Shown: positions 42,422 through 52,318, counted from the first letter of the stretch. The stretch: DNA of 64,000 nucleotides from Paraburkholderia guartelaensis (GCF_004353905.1 NZ_SMOD01000017.1:1-64000), one strand, 5' to 3'. Numbers and translations are program-made. Notes: generated by a model from the sequence alone, not told the origin.

Positions 42422-43590
42422 GCATGACGAACGGTTTGAGGAGCGTGAGCGTCGTTGGCACAGGCATGGTTCGCTTTGGGCGGTTCCCGGAAGTGAGTCT
42501 TCCGCAGCTCGCCGCGCCTGCAGTCATCGAGGCACTCGATGAAGCTGGAATCGATCGACGGCGCATCGGCGCTATTTATTGCGGAACGGTATCCGGTGGT
42601 CCATTGGCGGCTCAACGTATCGCACGGGAGACGGGGCTGACCGGCATCGAAGCGGCGAATTTCGAAAATGCCTGCTCGTCGTCAGCGAGTGCACTTCGGC
42701 ACGCCTACCTCGCGATCGCCGCGGGGGCGGTGGAGTGTGCAGTCGTGGTCGGAGCGGAGCAATTGACTCGTCTTGGGGGCGGCCCACTTGACCTGGGCGA
42801 TGAGGATGTCGAGGCGGCGAACGGATTGACGATGCCAGCGCTGTACGCAATGCGCGCACAGCGGTACATGCACGAATTCGATCTATCAGCCCGCGATCTC
42901 GCGCAGATCGCGGTCAAGGCCAGGGCGAATGGCGCGCTCAACCCCTATGCACAAATCCGCAGCACCATCTCGGTGGATGAAGTGCTTGGCAGCCGGCAGG
43001 TGGCATCGCCGCTGACGTTGCATCAGTGCTGCCCGCTCGGCGACGGCGCGTCGGCGGTCGTGCTTGCGGCCTCCGATTTTCCCGTTGCAAATCGGCAAGG
43101 CGCCGTGACGATTCTTGCGTCCCATCTCACGTCGGGCCGCTATATGCAGGGAGGCAGGGATATGACGACGCCCGAGGTCACGATGCGTTGTGCAAACGAA
43201 ACCTACGAATCCTGTGGCATCGGCCCTTCCGACATCGATCTCGTCGAGTGTCACGACGCTTTCACCATCGCGGAACTGCTGTACTACGAAGCACTGGGTT
43301 TCGCTGCCCACGGAGAAGGGGCGCGTTTGATCAGGGAAGGCCAAACGTCGCTGAACGGCCGGATTCCGTTCAACCCATCCGGCGGTCTGCTCTGCAGGGG
43401 CCATCCGCTCGGAGCGTCAGGCATCGCGCAGATCGTCGAAGTCACGCGGCAGTTGCAGGGGCGCTGCGGGGCACGGCAGGTAGCGCAAGACAAGCCGCGC
43501 GGTCCGCGAATCGGGCTGGCGCACATCACAGGCGGAGGCACCTATGGCTTCGATCACGGTGCGTGCGCGATACACATTCTTGGAAGGTGA
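42418..43590 (+). CDS. Thiolase (SCP-x/acetyl-CoA acetyltransferase-like)
   Basis: This is a 390-residue thiolase. The nucleophile Cys is C86 in NACSSSASA. The base/orienting residues are H279 (VECHDAF) and H329 (CRGHPLGASG, with C326). This set matches the SCP-x/UPF-type thiolase lineage that binds a DUF35 partner; NEAF is replaced by CHDAF. It should cleave or condense a CoA thioester, here probably cleavage of a ring-opened product. It starts with ATG overlapping the previous stop by four bases and is followed closely by the FAD subunit. Confidence 0.88.
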   Translation: MSMTNGLRSVSVVGTGMVRFGRFPEVSLPQLAAPAVIEALDEAGIDRRRIGAIYCGTVSGGPLAAQRIARETGLTGIEAANFENACSSSASALRHAYLAIAAGAVECAVVVGAEQLTRLGGGPLDLGDEDVEAANGLTMPALYAMRAQRYMHEFDLSARDLAQIAVKARANGALNPYAQIRSTISVDEVLGSRQVASPLTLHQCCPLGDGASAVVLAASDFPVANRQGAVTILASHLTSGRYMQGGRDMTTPEVTMRCANETYESCGIGPSDIDLVECHDAFTIAELLYYEALGFAAHGEGARLIREGQTSLNGRIPFNPSGGLLCRGHPLGASGIAQIVEVTRQLQGRCGARQVAQDKPRGPRIGLAHITGGGTYGFDHGACAIHILGR

Positions 43591-43593
43591 GAA

Positions 43594-44460
43594 GTGAAAT
43601 CAGCACCCTTTACCTGGCACCGTCCGGAAAGCGTGGCGCGGGCCGTCGAGCTACTTTCCACGCTGGACAACGCGCGCATCGTCGCGGGCGGTCAGACACT
43701 GATGCCGATGCTGGCCATGCGTTATGCGTATGTGGACCACCTGGTCGACGTGAACGCGATACCCGGCCTCGACGGGATCGCGCTGGAAGGCGGCGAGCTC
43801 TGCATCGGCGCACTGGTTCGCCAGCGGGATATCGAGCAATCTCCGTTGATTCATCAATACGCACCTCTGATGGTGGAGGCGTATCGATTGGTCGGTCATA
43901 TTCAGACGCGAAATCGGGGCACTTTTGTCGGAAGCGTTTGCAACTTCGATCCCGCCTCGGAGCAGCCCGCACTCGCCGAAATCTTCAATGCGACCATCGT
44001 CGCCGTGGGACCCGACGGAGAGCGGCGCATCCCCTTTCACGAATTCGCGTGCGGCTTCATGACGACATCGATCGAACCGGACGAAATGGTGACGCAAATT
44101 CGCCTTCGTATCTGGAACGGGCCGCATGGATATGCGTTCGAGGAATTCGCGCGCAGGCATGGGGACTTCGCAATCGTCGGCGCCGCGGCCATGGTGTCGG
44201 TCGACGTAAATCGCGCTATCAACCGTGCTGATGTGGTCCTGTGCGGGATGGGCGGCAAACCCTGTCGTCTGCAGCTTGATGACGTCCTCCAGGGACAGCA
44301 GCCGAGCGACGGTCTCGCAAAGGCAGCAGCCGAGAGAGCGAGCTGGATCGATGCCCTCAGCGATACGAGTGCCAGTGCCGCATATCGGAAACGCCTCGCG
44401 TGCACCGTGACCGAGCGTGCGCTTGGGCGCGCGTTCGCTCGCGCATTGAACGCAAGTTGA
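43594..44460 (+). CDS. FAD-binding (medium) subunit of molybdenum hydroxylase, CoxM-like
   Basis: This is a 288-residue FAD subunit of the xanthine oxidase family. FAD-binding motifs are IVAGGQTLMPMLAMR (near the start) and RNRGTFVGSVCNFDPASEQP (TxGGS-like part) with the C-terminal CO_deh_flav_C domain. It takes electrons from the Fe-S clusters. GTG 43594 follows GGAAGGTGA. It is three bases after the thiolase stop and seven bases ahead of the fused S-L subunit, so it makes the enzyme complete. Confidence 0.93.
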   Translation: MKSAPFTWHRPESVARAVELLSTLDNARIVAGGQTLMPMLAMRYAYVDHLVDVNAIPGLDGIALEGGELCIGALVRQRDIEQSPLIHQYAPLMVEAYRLVGHIQTRNRGTFVGSVCNFDPASEQPALAEIFNATIVAVGPDGERRIPFHEFACGFMTTSIEPDEMVTQIRLRIWNGPHGYAFEEFARRHGDFAIVGAAAMVSVDVNRAINRADVVLCGMGGKPCRLQLDDVLQGQQPSDGLAKAAAERASWIDALSDTSASAAYRKRLACTVTERALGRAFARALNAS

Positions 44461-44467
44461 GGGAATC

Positions 44468-47413
44468 ATGGATCAGAGAATCGAATTCGTAGACCAGGAA
44501 AGGATTGCCTTCGAACTGAACGGACAGGCGCTGACCTGCGACATCGACCCCAGAGTGACGCTCGGCGATTTTCTTCGTCACCAGCTTGGCAAGACCGGCA
44601 CGCATTATGGCTGTGAGCATGGTGTTTGCGGGGCATGCACGGTACTGGTGGATGGACGTTCCATGCGCTCATGCCTTCAGCTCTGTGGTCAGGTCGACGG
44701 GCGGAAGGTCACAACCGTAGAGGGGCTGGCCAATGCCGACGGTTCACTCGGCATCCTGCAACAGGCGTTTCAGGATCGTCATGCGTTGCAGTGCGGATAC
44801 TGCACCCCAGGCATGTTGACCACGCTCACGGAGTTTCTGCGGGCCAACCCCGACCCGTCCGAAGCAGAAGTTCGCGATGCGATTAGCGGGAACATCTGCC
44901 GCTGCACGGGCTACCAGGCCATAGTCGAAGCGGCGCTGCTCGCCGCAGCCCGAACGCGCGGCGAGCCCGATCCCGTTTTCGGTCTGGTTACCGCACACTC
45001 AAAAAACAGCGCACCTCTCACGGATTCGGCCGTGGACGCGCGATATGTCGGCAAACCCGTCAAGCGCACCGAAGACCCTGCGCTCCTCAAAGGCGAGGGG
45101 CAATTCGTCGACGATATCCACCTTCACGGAACATTACATTGCTGTTTCGTGCGATCGTCTCACGCGCATGCCCGCATCAAGCACGTCGATACGCAAGCGG
45201 CAAAGGCCGTACCGGGCGTCCAGCACGTCTGGACATTCGCCGACCTGGACGAAGCGCTTCGGCGGCCCTTGCCTGTCCTGGCGCCCACTCACATGCTCAA
45301 TGAGCCGCGCATGTGGTCGCCGCTGGCTGCGGACGAGGTGTGCTACGTCGGCGAGGCGGTTGCCGTTGTCCTTGCCGAAAGCCGGTACATCGCCGAAGAC
45401 GCCGCTAACCTGGTGCAGATCGACTACGAGGTAGTGCCCGTCGCCAGCGACATCAGGAAGATATTCGACCCGGATGCGCCGCGGGCTCACAGCGACGTTG
45501 CGACAAATCTCCTGCTCGACATGCCGTTTGCTTTCGGCGAAGTCGACTCGGCCTTCGCGAGCGCAGCGCACGTGGTCAAGCGCGAGATATTCCATCATCG
45601 CGGAACTGCGCACCCGATGGAGTGCCGCGCGACCCTCGCCCGGCTCGATGGCGGCACCGGTGATCTGACCGTCTGGAATTCAGGCCAGGCGCCGCATCTC
45701 GAAAGACGTCTCCTCGCGCAAGCGCTCGGCTACGACGAAGCGAAGATCCGGGTCATCATGCCGGACGTTGGGGGGGCTTTCGGTCCCAAGGGGATCGCCT
45801 ATCCGGAGGAGTTTGTCGTGGCCTCGGCTGCACTCAGGCTGGGTGTGCCGGTCAAGTGGACCGAAGATCGGCGCGAGCACTTCCTGAGTATTACCCAGGA
45901 GCGCGATCAATTGTGGCATCTCGAGATGGCGCTCGACGATGACGGAAAGATCCTCGGCGTGCGCGGCTCCGTGGTCCACGATAACGGTGCGTACGTGCCA
46001 TGGGGCATAGTCGTGCCGATCATCGCGGTGACCTCGTCGCTGGGTCCGTACGTCGTCCCGGCATTCCACGTGAAGCTGAAAGTCGCGTGCACGAACATGG
46101 TACCCACCACGCCGGTGCGTGGTGCGGGGCGGCCTAAGGCGGTATTCGCGATGGAGCGGATGCTCGATGCCGCAGCCGACCAGCTCGGCCTTACCCGTCT
46201 GGAAATTCGACGCCGCAATTTCCTGCAGCCGGAACAGCTGCCGTACAAAACTGGCCTGATATTCCGCGACGGTTCGCAGATGGTGTATGACTCCGGCAAT
46301 TATCCGGAGACCCAGGAAAAGGCAGTGGAGCTTGCCGGTCTGGACGCGTTTCGCGCCCGCCAGGAGGACGCGCGCACGCGGCAACGATATCTCGGGATCG
46401 GCTTTGCCAATTATGTGGAAGGTTGTGGTCTCGGTCCTTATGAAGGGGCGGAAGTCACGCTGCAAAACGACGGACGCATACACCTGGACGTCGGTGGCGC
46501 AGGCGCGCAGGGGCAAGGAATGAAAACCATTTTTGCCCAGATCGCAGCCGATCAGCTCGGCGTCGAGATGGATGCCATCACGGTAGTCGTCGGCGATACG
46601 GGCAAGCTTGCAATGGGCGTCGGGACATTCGCGAGCCGGATCACCGTCAACGCCGGAAATGCCGTTCACGTTGCATGCGGCAAGCTCGCGGGAAAAATCA
46701 GGGCGCTGGCTGCCAACGCCCTTCGAGTTCCGTTGGATCAGATCGAGATCGCGCGTGGTGTCGTATGCGCGCGAGGTCAGCCGGAAAAGGCTTTGCCGCT
46801 CGGGAAAATCGCTCAGATGTCCTATGGGATACCTGGGTTCACGCTTCCGGACGGGCTGGATGCAGGCATGACCGTGACGCATTACTTCTCCCCGAAAGCC
46901 AGTGTCTACGCCAACGGAACGGCGTTCGCGGAAGTCGAGGTGGATATCGGGACTGGCTACGTGAAGGTCTTGCGTTATGGCGTTGCGCACGATTGCGGGA
47001 ATGTGATCAATCCGATGCTCGTCGAGGGGCAAGTGATTGGCGCGATTTCCCATGGGATCGGAAATACGCTGCTCGAGCGACATGCCTACGACGAGAATGC
47101 CCAGCCGCTAGCGACGAATTTCGCCGAGTTTCTGCTGCCGACCGCACTCGACATGCCATCCCACATCGCAATGGCGCATCTCGTTTCCCCCTCGCCGAAC
47201 AACCCGCTTGGCGTCAAAGGCGCCGGGGAGGGTGGGACGATTCCTGCATCCGCGGCGATCGTCAGTGCCATCGAGGATGCGCTGAGCCGTTGGTCTATCC
47301 GGTTTGACGAGACCCCCGTGCTGCCTGAAATGATCTTTGATCGTCTGCATGCCGCCGGCGCCTACAGCGACGCCGCTCCCGTACACACCTCGAACGAAGA
47401 ACTTGCAGGATAA
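44468..47413 (+). CDS. Fused Fe-S and molybdopterin subunits of molybdenum hydroxylase (CoxS-CoxL)
   Basis: This 981-residue protein joins two normally separate subunits. Residues ~10-165 are the small subunit with two [2Fe-2S] sites: C49, C54, C57, C69 (CEHGVCGACTVL) and C109, C112, C144, C146 (CGYCTPGM, CRCTGY). Residues ~193-970 are the large subunit: YVGKPVKRTEDP, GGAFGPKGIAYPEEF, PVRGAGRPKAVF and GVKGAGEGGTIPAS with the catalytic Glu. The CO dehydrogenase loop AYRCSFR is absent, so it hydroxylates an organic substrate. A separate CoxM-like FAD subunit precedes it. The S-L fusion with separate M is uncommon. Confidence 0.92.
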   Translation: MDQRIEFVDQERIAFELNGQALTCDIDPRVTLGDFLRHQLGKTGTHYGCEHGVCGACTVLVDGRSMRSCLQLCGQVDGRKVTTVEGLANADGSLGILQQAFQDRHALQCGYCTPGMLTTLTEFLRANPDPSEAEVRDAISGNICRCTGYQAIVEAALLAAARTRGEPDPVFGLVTAHSKNSAPLTDSAVDARYVGKPVKRTEDPALLKGEGQFVDDIHLHGTLHCCFVRSSHAHARIKHVDTQAAKAVPGVQHVWTFADLDEALRRPLPVLAPTHMLNEPRMWSPLAADEVCYVGEAVAVVLAESRYIAEDAANLVQIDYEVVPVASDIRKIFDPDAPRAHSDVATNLLLDMPFAFGEVDSAFASAAHVVKREIFHHRGTAHPMECRATLARLDGGTGDLTVWNSGQAPHLERRLLAQALGYDEAKIRVIMPDVGGAFGPKGIAYPEEFVVASAALRLGVPVKWTEDRREHFLSITQERDQLWHLEMALDDDGKILGVRGSVVHDNGAYVPWGIVVPIIAVTSSLGPYVVPAFHVKLKVACTNMVPTTPVRGAGRPKAVFAMERMLDAAADQLGLTRLEIRRRNFLQPEQLPYKTGLIFRDGSQMVYDSGNYPETQEKAVELAGLDAFRARQEDARTRQRYLGIGFANYVEGCGLGPYEGAEVTLQNDGRIHLDVGGAGAQGQGMKTIFAQIAADQLGVEMDAITVVVGDTGKLAMGVGTFASRITVNAGNAVHVACGKLAGKIRALAANALRVPLDQIEIARGVVCARGQPEKALPLGKIAQMSYGIPGFTLPDGLDAGMTVTHYFSPKASVYANGTAFAEVEVDIGTGYVKVLRYGVAHDCGNVINPMLVEGQVIGAISHGIGNTLLERHAYDENAQPLATNFAEFLLPTALDMPSHIAMAHLVSPSPNNPLGVKGAGEGGTIPASAAIVSAIEDALSRWSIRFDETPVLPEMIFDRLHAAGAYSDAAPVHTSNEELAG

Positions 47414-47417
47414 CGTT

Positions 47418-48665
47418 ATGGAATCTGGAAAAACGGGTCCGCTGAGCGGCGTGAGGGTTCTGGATCTCACGCAGTTCCTGTCAGGCCCTTTCGGAACGCA
47501 AATTCTCGGTGACCTCGGCGCTGAGATCATCAAGATCGAGCCGCCGGCGGGCGAGCTTTCACGCGGCGTGCCACCGCATTTCGTAGAGGGCGACAGCGCC
47601 TACTATCTTGCGGTCAATCGCAACAAGAAGAGTGTTGTCATCGACCTCAAGACGGAGCGGGGAGCCGAACTCGTTCGGGAGCTGGCGGCACATTCAGATG
47701 TTCTTGTCGAAAACAATCGTCCCGGTGTGATGGAGCGGCTCGGGCTCGGTCACGCGGCGCTTCGCGCGCGCAATCCGCGTCTCGTCTATTGCAGTATCAG
47801 CGGATTCGGACAGACCGGCCCGGACAGGGATCTTCCCGCGTACGACATGATCGTGCAGGCGATGTCAGGGGGCATGAGTCTGACCGGGGAGCCTGGGCGG
47901 GCACCCGTTCGCGCTGGCATTCCGATCGGCGACCTGGCGGCCGGCATGTACGGCGTAATGGGCGTACTCGCTGCGCTGGTCGAGCGCCAGACTACCGGCG
48001 CAGGACGGTTCGTCGATGTGTCGATGCTCGATGCGCAAATCGCGATGCTTTGTTATCAAGGGGCCTATTACATGCTCTCGGGCGAAGTGCCGGAACCACA
48101 GGGACGAGGCCACGATTCGATACCGACATACCGATCGTTCGAATGTGGCGACGGCGTTTCACTGGTTGTGACCGCCAACACCGAACGTATGTGGGCGGAC
48201 CTGTGCAAGGCAATCGGTTTGCCACACCTCGTCCACGACCCGAGATTCAAGGATCCGGCCGAACGCCTGGCAAACAAGGCGGCGCTATGGGAAATACTGG
48301 AGGCGCGCTTCCGGTCCGAATCTGCGCAGAGTTGGCTCGATTCGCTGAATTCGGCTTCGATTCCGGCCGCGCTGGTCAAGACAGTGGATAAAGCACTGAG
48401 TGCCTCGCAGGTCGCGCACAGAGAGATGCTCGTCGAGCTTCGTAGTCGAGCAGGGTCTCATGTGCGCGTGCCCGGCAATCCAATCAAGTTCGATGTATCC
48501 GGAACTGCCGGTGCGAGTTACCCGCCGCATCTGGGGGAGCATACGAACGTCGTGCTCGGAGAGTACATCGGGCTGGATACTGACGAACTGAGGACACTTC
48601 AAAACCAGGGGGTTGTTCGGCAGTTTGTACCCGGCATGCCATCACCCGGCGTGAAATCGCGATGA
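47418..48665 (+). CDS. CaiB/BaiF-family CoA-transferase (class III)
   Basis: This is a 415-residue family III CoA-transferase. It reads GPLSGVRVLDLTQFLSGPFG, DLGAEIIKIEPPAGE and LDLKTERGAELVRELAAHSD-type segments (partly quoted), and YDMIVQAMSGGMSLTG with the catalytic Asp. It moves CoA between acyl-CoA and a free acid without ATP, so it could activate the substrate. ATG 47418 follows AGGA, with the upstream gene ending at 47413. Its stop overlaps the next gene start by four bases (ATGA). Confidence 0.92.
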   Translation: MESGKTGPLSGVRVLDLTQFLSGPFGTQILGDLGAEIIKIEPPAGELSRGVPPHFVEGDSAYYLAVNRNKKSVVIDLKTERGAELVRELAAHSDVLVENNRPGVMERLGLGHAALRARNPRLVYCSISGFGQTGPDRDLPAYDMIVQAMSGGMSLTGEPGRAPVRAGIPIGDLAAGMYGVMGVLAALVERQTTGAGRFVDVSMLDAQIAMLCYQGAYYMLSGEVPEPQGRGHDSIPTYRSFECGDGVSLVVTANTERMWADLCKAIGLPHLVHDPRFKDPAERLANKAALWEILEARFRSESAQSWLDSLNSASIPAALVKTVDKALSASQVAHREMLVELRSRAGSHVRVPGNPIKFDVSGTAGASYPPHLGEHTNVVLGEYIGLDTDELRTLQNQGVVRQFVPGMPSPGVKSR

Positions 48666-50245
48666 ACGTGGAGATCGGAATGCATGAAAATCTTCTGCTG
48701 AAGATGAAGGGTAATGTTTTGCATATTGCCCTGAGCAGCGCTGACGGCAGGAACGAGCTGGATGACGCAATGATGCGGGCGCTCACAGAGGTGATCAGTG
48801 ACCCACCCGAGAGCACCGTGGCAATCGTGTTGTCCGGCGAGGGCGAGAACTTTTGCACAGGCCGGGCCGCATCGCCACCGCCGGCACTTTCCCCAATGGA
48901 AGACCCACGCCCCACAATCAAGGAACGGGGCGCGGCGCCCATTCTCGCACTCTATGAGGCAATCCGTTCGAGTGCGGTACCGGTTGCGTGTTTCGTCAAA
49001 GGGCTCGCTTCGGGTATGGGGTGCGCAATCGTAGCAGCGAGCGACTACGCAGTCGCCGACGAGCGTAGCCAGTTCGAAGCCAACGAACTGGAGAAGCAGT
49101 TTGCTCCTGCACTGCTGATGTCCGTGCTCATCTCGCGTGTCCATGTCAAGGCGATTTCGCGTCTGGTTTTGACGGGTCGGCCCATCGACGCGACGACCGC
49201 TCTGGAGTATGGGCTCATCGGCGAAATAGTCGCTCCTTCGGAACTGGACAACGCGCAGGACGATTTCATCGCTTTCATGAACAGCCGGGCTCCGCAGGCG
49301 TTACGCGGAATCAAGACTTTCCTGCGCGAATCGGCCGGTCCGCATTCGCCAAACCTTGCCGCGCTTGCCGCCGACGTTCTGGCGGAATCGCTTGCGGCTC
49401 GCCTCGACGTGACAGCGCCGTTCGCGCCGTCCCACGACAAGCGGTTTCTGAGCGTCGACGGCGAGCGCATTGCCTATATCGACATCGGCAACGGGCCTGC
49501 GATCGTTTTGCTCCATAGTCTCGGCACATCGAGCGCGCTGTGGGACGACATTCTGCCCGCACTCACCGCGAAATATCGAGTCGTGGCGATAGATGCCCGA
49601 GGTCACGGCGACTCGACGAAGCGAAGCGCGTGGAATGCAGACGCGGTTGCCAGCGACGTTGTCGCGGTGACGCGGGCCATCGGTCTCGACCGTTTTGGCC
49701 TGGTGGGCATCTCGATGGGGGGACTCACCGCAATTCGCGTTGCCGCGAAGCTGGGTCGACGCGTGGCTGTCATGGTCTTGTCGAGTGCTTACGCAAGTGT
49801 TTCCGGAGCCGCTGTAGAAAGGCGGCTCGCCGCAGCCGAAGGGATGTTGAAAAAGCTGCCAATGCATCTCTTTGCACGCATGTACGTGGAGCAGACCCTC
49901 CACAGAAACACCGCGTATCCGAAGCGGGAGCGACTTGCCCAGCAGATTGCGGCTGTTGCTTCAACGGATTACCTGGAAATATTGCGCGCCATCTCCACGG
50001 ATGATGTGTCCAGTCTTCTGTGCGACATCGAGGTCCCGACGCTCGTGCTCAACGCCGAACTCGACGGGAGTGTACCCAGAGCCGTATCGGCGCAGTTGAC
50101 GCAGGGAATCCAGGGGGCGGAGGAACGAACGCTGCGCGCAGCCGCGCACCTTGCATGTGTCGATTCGCCCGATGAGTACGCGGAAGTTTTATTAGGTCAG
50201 TTTGAGAAATACACGGATGAAGGTGGGGAAGCATGGAAATCGTAA
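48662..50245 (+). CDS. Enoyl-CoA hydratase/isomerase fused to an alpha/beta hydrolase
   Basis: This 527-residue protein has two enzymes. Residues ~12-250 are a crotonase-fold domain (VAIVLSGEGENFCTGRAA, the oxyanion loop with GLASGMGCAIVAASD, RLVLTGRPIDATTALEYG). Residues ~260-515 are an alpha/beta hydrolase with a complete triad: S351 (VGISMGG), D468 (AELDGSVP) and H496 (AAHLA). The pair could hydrate an acyl-CoA and then open a ring or hydrolyse a thioester, as in beta-ketoadipate-like routes. The gene overlaps the CoA-transferase by four bases and the SRPBCC gene by 13. Crotonase catalytic Glu residues could not be assigned firmly. Confidence 0.88.
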   Translation: MNVEIGMHENLLLKMKGNVLHIALSSADGRNELDDAMMRALTEVISDPPESTVAIVLSGEGENFCTGRAASPPPALSPMEDPRPTIKERGAAPILALYEAIRSSAVPVACFVKGLASGMGCAIVAASDYAVADERSQFEANELEKQFAPALLMSVLISRVHVKAISRLVLTGRPIDATTALEYGLIGEIVAPSELDNAQDDFIAFMNSRAPQALRGIKTFLRESAGPHSPNLAALAADVLAESLAARLDVTAPFAPSHDKRFLSVDGERIAYIDIGNGPAIVLLHSLGTSSALWDDILPALTAKYRVVAIDARGHGDSTKRSAWNADAVASDVVAVTRAIGLDRFGLVGISMGGLTAIRVAAKLGRRVAVMVLSSAYASVSGAAVERRLAAAEGMLKKLPMHLFARMYVEQTLHRNTAYPKRERLAQQIAAVASTDYLEILRAISTDDVSSLLCDIEVPTLVLNAELDGSVPRAVSAQLTQGIQGAEERTLRAAAHLACVDSPDEYAEVLLGQFEKYTDEGGEAWKS

Positions 50246-50886
50246 ATCGCTTTTCGGTCGACTCGACTATTGAGGACGCCTGGAACGCACTACTCGACGT
50301 TCCGCTGGTGGTGTCCTGCTTTCCCGGCGCGACGCTCACAGACACACTCGGCCACGATTCGTACAAGGGGCTGATTCGCGTCAAGCTGGGTCCAATCGCG
50401 ATGGAATTCGCTGGTACGGTTAGATTGAGCCAACCGGTAGGTGAGGCGTATAAGGCGACCGTCGAAGCTACATGGCAGGAGACTAAAAACCGGGGATCGG
50501 CCAATACGGTGACCTCATTTTCTCTATCGCCACTCAGTGACGCCGCCGGCACCCAGGTTGACGTTCGCACCAGTGTGCAAATGGCGGGGCAGGTCGCGCA
50601 GTACGGCCGCGGGGTTGGGATCATCAACGCAGTATCGGAACAGATGGTCCGTCAATTCGCGGCTAATTTGCTGGAGAAACTTGCGGATCGGCGGGCTGAA
50701 ACAGTGGTGCCCCTCGTCGACACAGACGCGTTCGCTTCAACATCCACTGGAGAAAGAGAACCCGTGGTGGCGACACGCCGTGACAACGCTGCGCGCGCAA
50801 CGAACGAGATTTCCGTGCTCGGCTTGTTGTGGAAAACGATGGTTTCGAAGTGCAGGCAGTGGATTGCCAGGCCGCGTTCGTCATAG
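50233..50886 (+). CDS. SRPBCC protein (CoxG-like)
   Basis: This is a 217-residue protein beginning MEIVNRFSVDSTIEDAWNAL, LLDVPLVVSCFPGATLTD and YKGLIRVKLGPIAMEFAG, matching CoxG, the membrane-anchoring or assembly factor of CO dehydrogenase-type enzymes. The START-like fold is complete by ~145; the C-terminal ~70 residues are polar and end in a hydrophobic stretch (NEISVLGLLWKTMV), possibly a membrane anchor. It overlaps the fusion gene by 13 bases. It probably tethers the molybdenum enzyme near the membrane or helps its assembly. Confidence 0.85.
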   Translation: MEIVNRFSVDSTIEDAWNALLDVPLVVSCFPGATLTDTLGHDSYKGLIRVKLGPIAMEFAGTVRLSQPVGEAYKATVEATWQETKNRGSANTVTSFSLSPLSDAAGTQVDVRTSVQMAGQVAQYGRGVGIINAVSEQMVRQFAANLLEKLADRRAETVVPLVDTDAFASTSTGEREPVVATRRDNAARATNEISVLGLLWKTMVSKCRQWIARPRSS

Positions 50887-51031
50887 TTCTCTTCGTTGAG
50901 GTTTCCGTTCAGTCTGGTCAGGTCGGCGAACGGCAGCAGCTTCGACTCAACCCTGTCATGCCCGACATGCGATGCCATCGAAGTGTCAGGAAATGCTTAA
51001 TCATAAGTAGTACAAATCAGGAGGCGGGAAG

Positions 51032-52318
51032 ATGGAAACGAACTCGACTCATTTCGAGTCGACAGACCACGGGAGCAATGTCGTTGCTTCTGTCGTGGGC
51101 AAGGCCGCCTGGATTGTGCTTGCGTCCGCGTTTGTGGGGTGGATGTTCGATGCAATGGATCTCTACCTGTTCACCATGATCATGGTTCCGGCCCTTCACG
51201 ACCTGCTTGGGGCTTCACAAGGCAGCGTCATGCGGATTGGAGGGCTCATTGTCGGCGCGAAGCTGCTTTGCTGGGGCATCGGGGGGATTCTGTTCGGTAT
51301 CACGGCAGACCGGTTTGGGCGAGCTCGAGTGATGCTCGGCACGATGCTGATTTACTCGTTATTCACGGCCGCCGGCGCCTTCGCGCGAGACTGGCATCAG
51401 CTCCTCGTGTTTCAGATGCTGGCGGGCTTCGGAATCGGAGGGGAGTGGGCCGCCGGGGCCGCGCTTGTCGTGGAGACCTGGCCAGAAAAACACAGGGCGA
51501 AGGCCGTTCAGGTGATGCAGGTTGCCAATGTGGCAGGACTGGTTGCGGCCTCCGCGCTTGCGATCCTGCTTTCAGGCGCTGGATGGCGTTGGGTGCTTGG
51601 CTTGGGGGCGGCACCGGCACTCGCGAGCCTTGGCCTGCGGTTCGTCACACCGGAATCGGCGCGTTGGGAGCAGTCACGTGCGGCCGCAATGCGTCATGCA
51701 AGTCCAAAAATGGGCTCGATATCGGAGATATTTGGCAGCCCGTTGCGCCGTCGAACCATAGTCGGAACGCTCGTTGCCTCGGCAATGATGATCGGTGGCT
51801 GGGGGGCATCCATCCTCTTTCCCACCTTGCTGAGAGAGTTCTTTCCATCCGCCGGCAACGCGGAATTCACGCGACAGACGGGCATCGCTTTCATGGCGAC
51901 CAATGCCGGCGCGGTGCTTGGCTACGCCTCGATTCTGCTGCTCGTCAGTCTGATACCGCGTGTTTCCAGACGGATCGTCTATGCGGTGTTTTGTGCCGGC
52001 GCCTGGATTGCAGTCGTTGCCCTCTTTGGAGGGGCGAGAACACTGGGGACGTTTTACTTCGCGATGCTTGGATTCGGCTTTTTCGCAATGGGCGGATTTG
52101 GCATCGTCGCTCTGTACCTGACTGAACTTTTTCCGCTCCACGTTCGCGCCACAGGACAAGGCTTCGCGTGGAATATGGCACGTCTCTTTACCGCGCTTGG
52201 GCCGTTGCTCGTGTCGCTTGCATCGGCGCATCTGGGATTCCGTGTGGTGGGGATCGCTCTCGCAACCGTATTCGGAATGGGATTGGCTGCCGTATTTTTT
52301 GGGCCGGAAACGGGCTGA
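51032..52318 (+). CDS. MFS transporter, aromatic-acid/metabolite:H+ symporter-like
   Basis: This 428-residue protein has about 12 membrane segments. The MFS loop GITADRFGRARVMLG is present, and VGWMFDAMDLYLFTMIMVPA at the start resembles the DxxDxxL motif of AAHS/SHS-type carriers. The sequence after it (GFGIGGEWAAGAALVVETWP) is also typical. The start has AGGAGG upstream. It is 145 bases after the CoxG-like gene and probably brings the operon's substrate into the cell. Confidence 0.9.
   Translation: METNSTHFESTDHGSNVVASVVGKAAWIVLASAFVGWMFDAMDLYLFTMIMVPALHDLLGASQGSVMRIGGLIVGAKLLCWGIGGILFGITADRFGRARVMLGTMLIYSLFTAAGAFARDWHQLLVFQMLAGFGIGGEWAAGAALVVETWPEKHRAKAVQVMQVANVAGLVAASALAILLSGAGWRWVLGLGAAPALASLGLRFVTPESARWEQSRAAAMRHASPKMGSISEIFGSPLRRRTIVGTLVASAMMIGGWGASILFPTLLREFFPSAGNAEFTRQTGIAFMATNAGAVLGYASILLLVSLIPRVSRRIVYAVFCAGAWIAVVALFGGARTLGTFYFAMLGFGFFAMGGFGIVALYLTELFPLHVRATGQGFAWNMARLFTALGPLLVSLASAHLGFRVVGIALATVFGMGLAAVFFGPETG

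Noticed and set aside
45680..47083. 467-residue reverse-strand frame opposite the Mo-hydroxylase
   Set aside because: Shadow of the large subunit; composition and lack of any motif argue against coding.
43594..50886. Aerobic CO dehydrogenase operon
   Set aside because: The form I active-site loop (AYRCSFR) is missing from the large subunit and the thiolase, CoA-transferase and hydratase genes point to organic acid catabolism.
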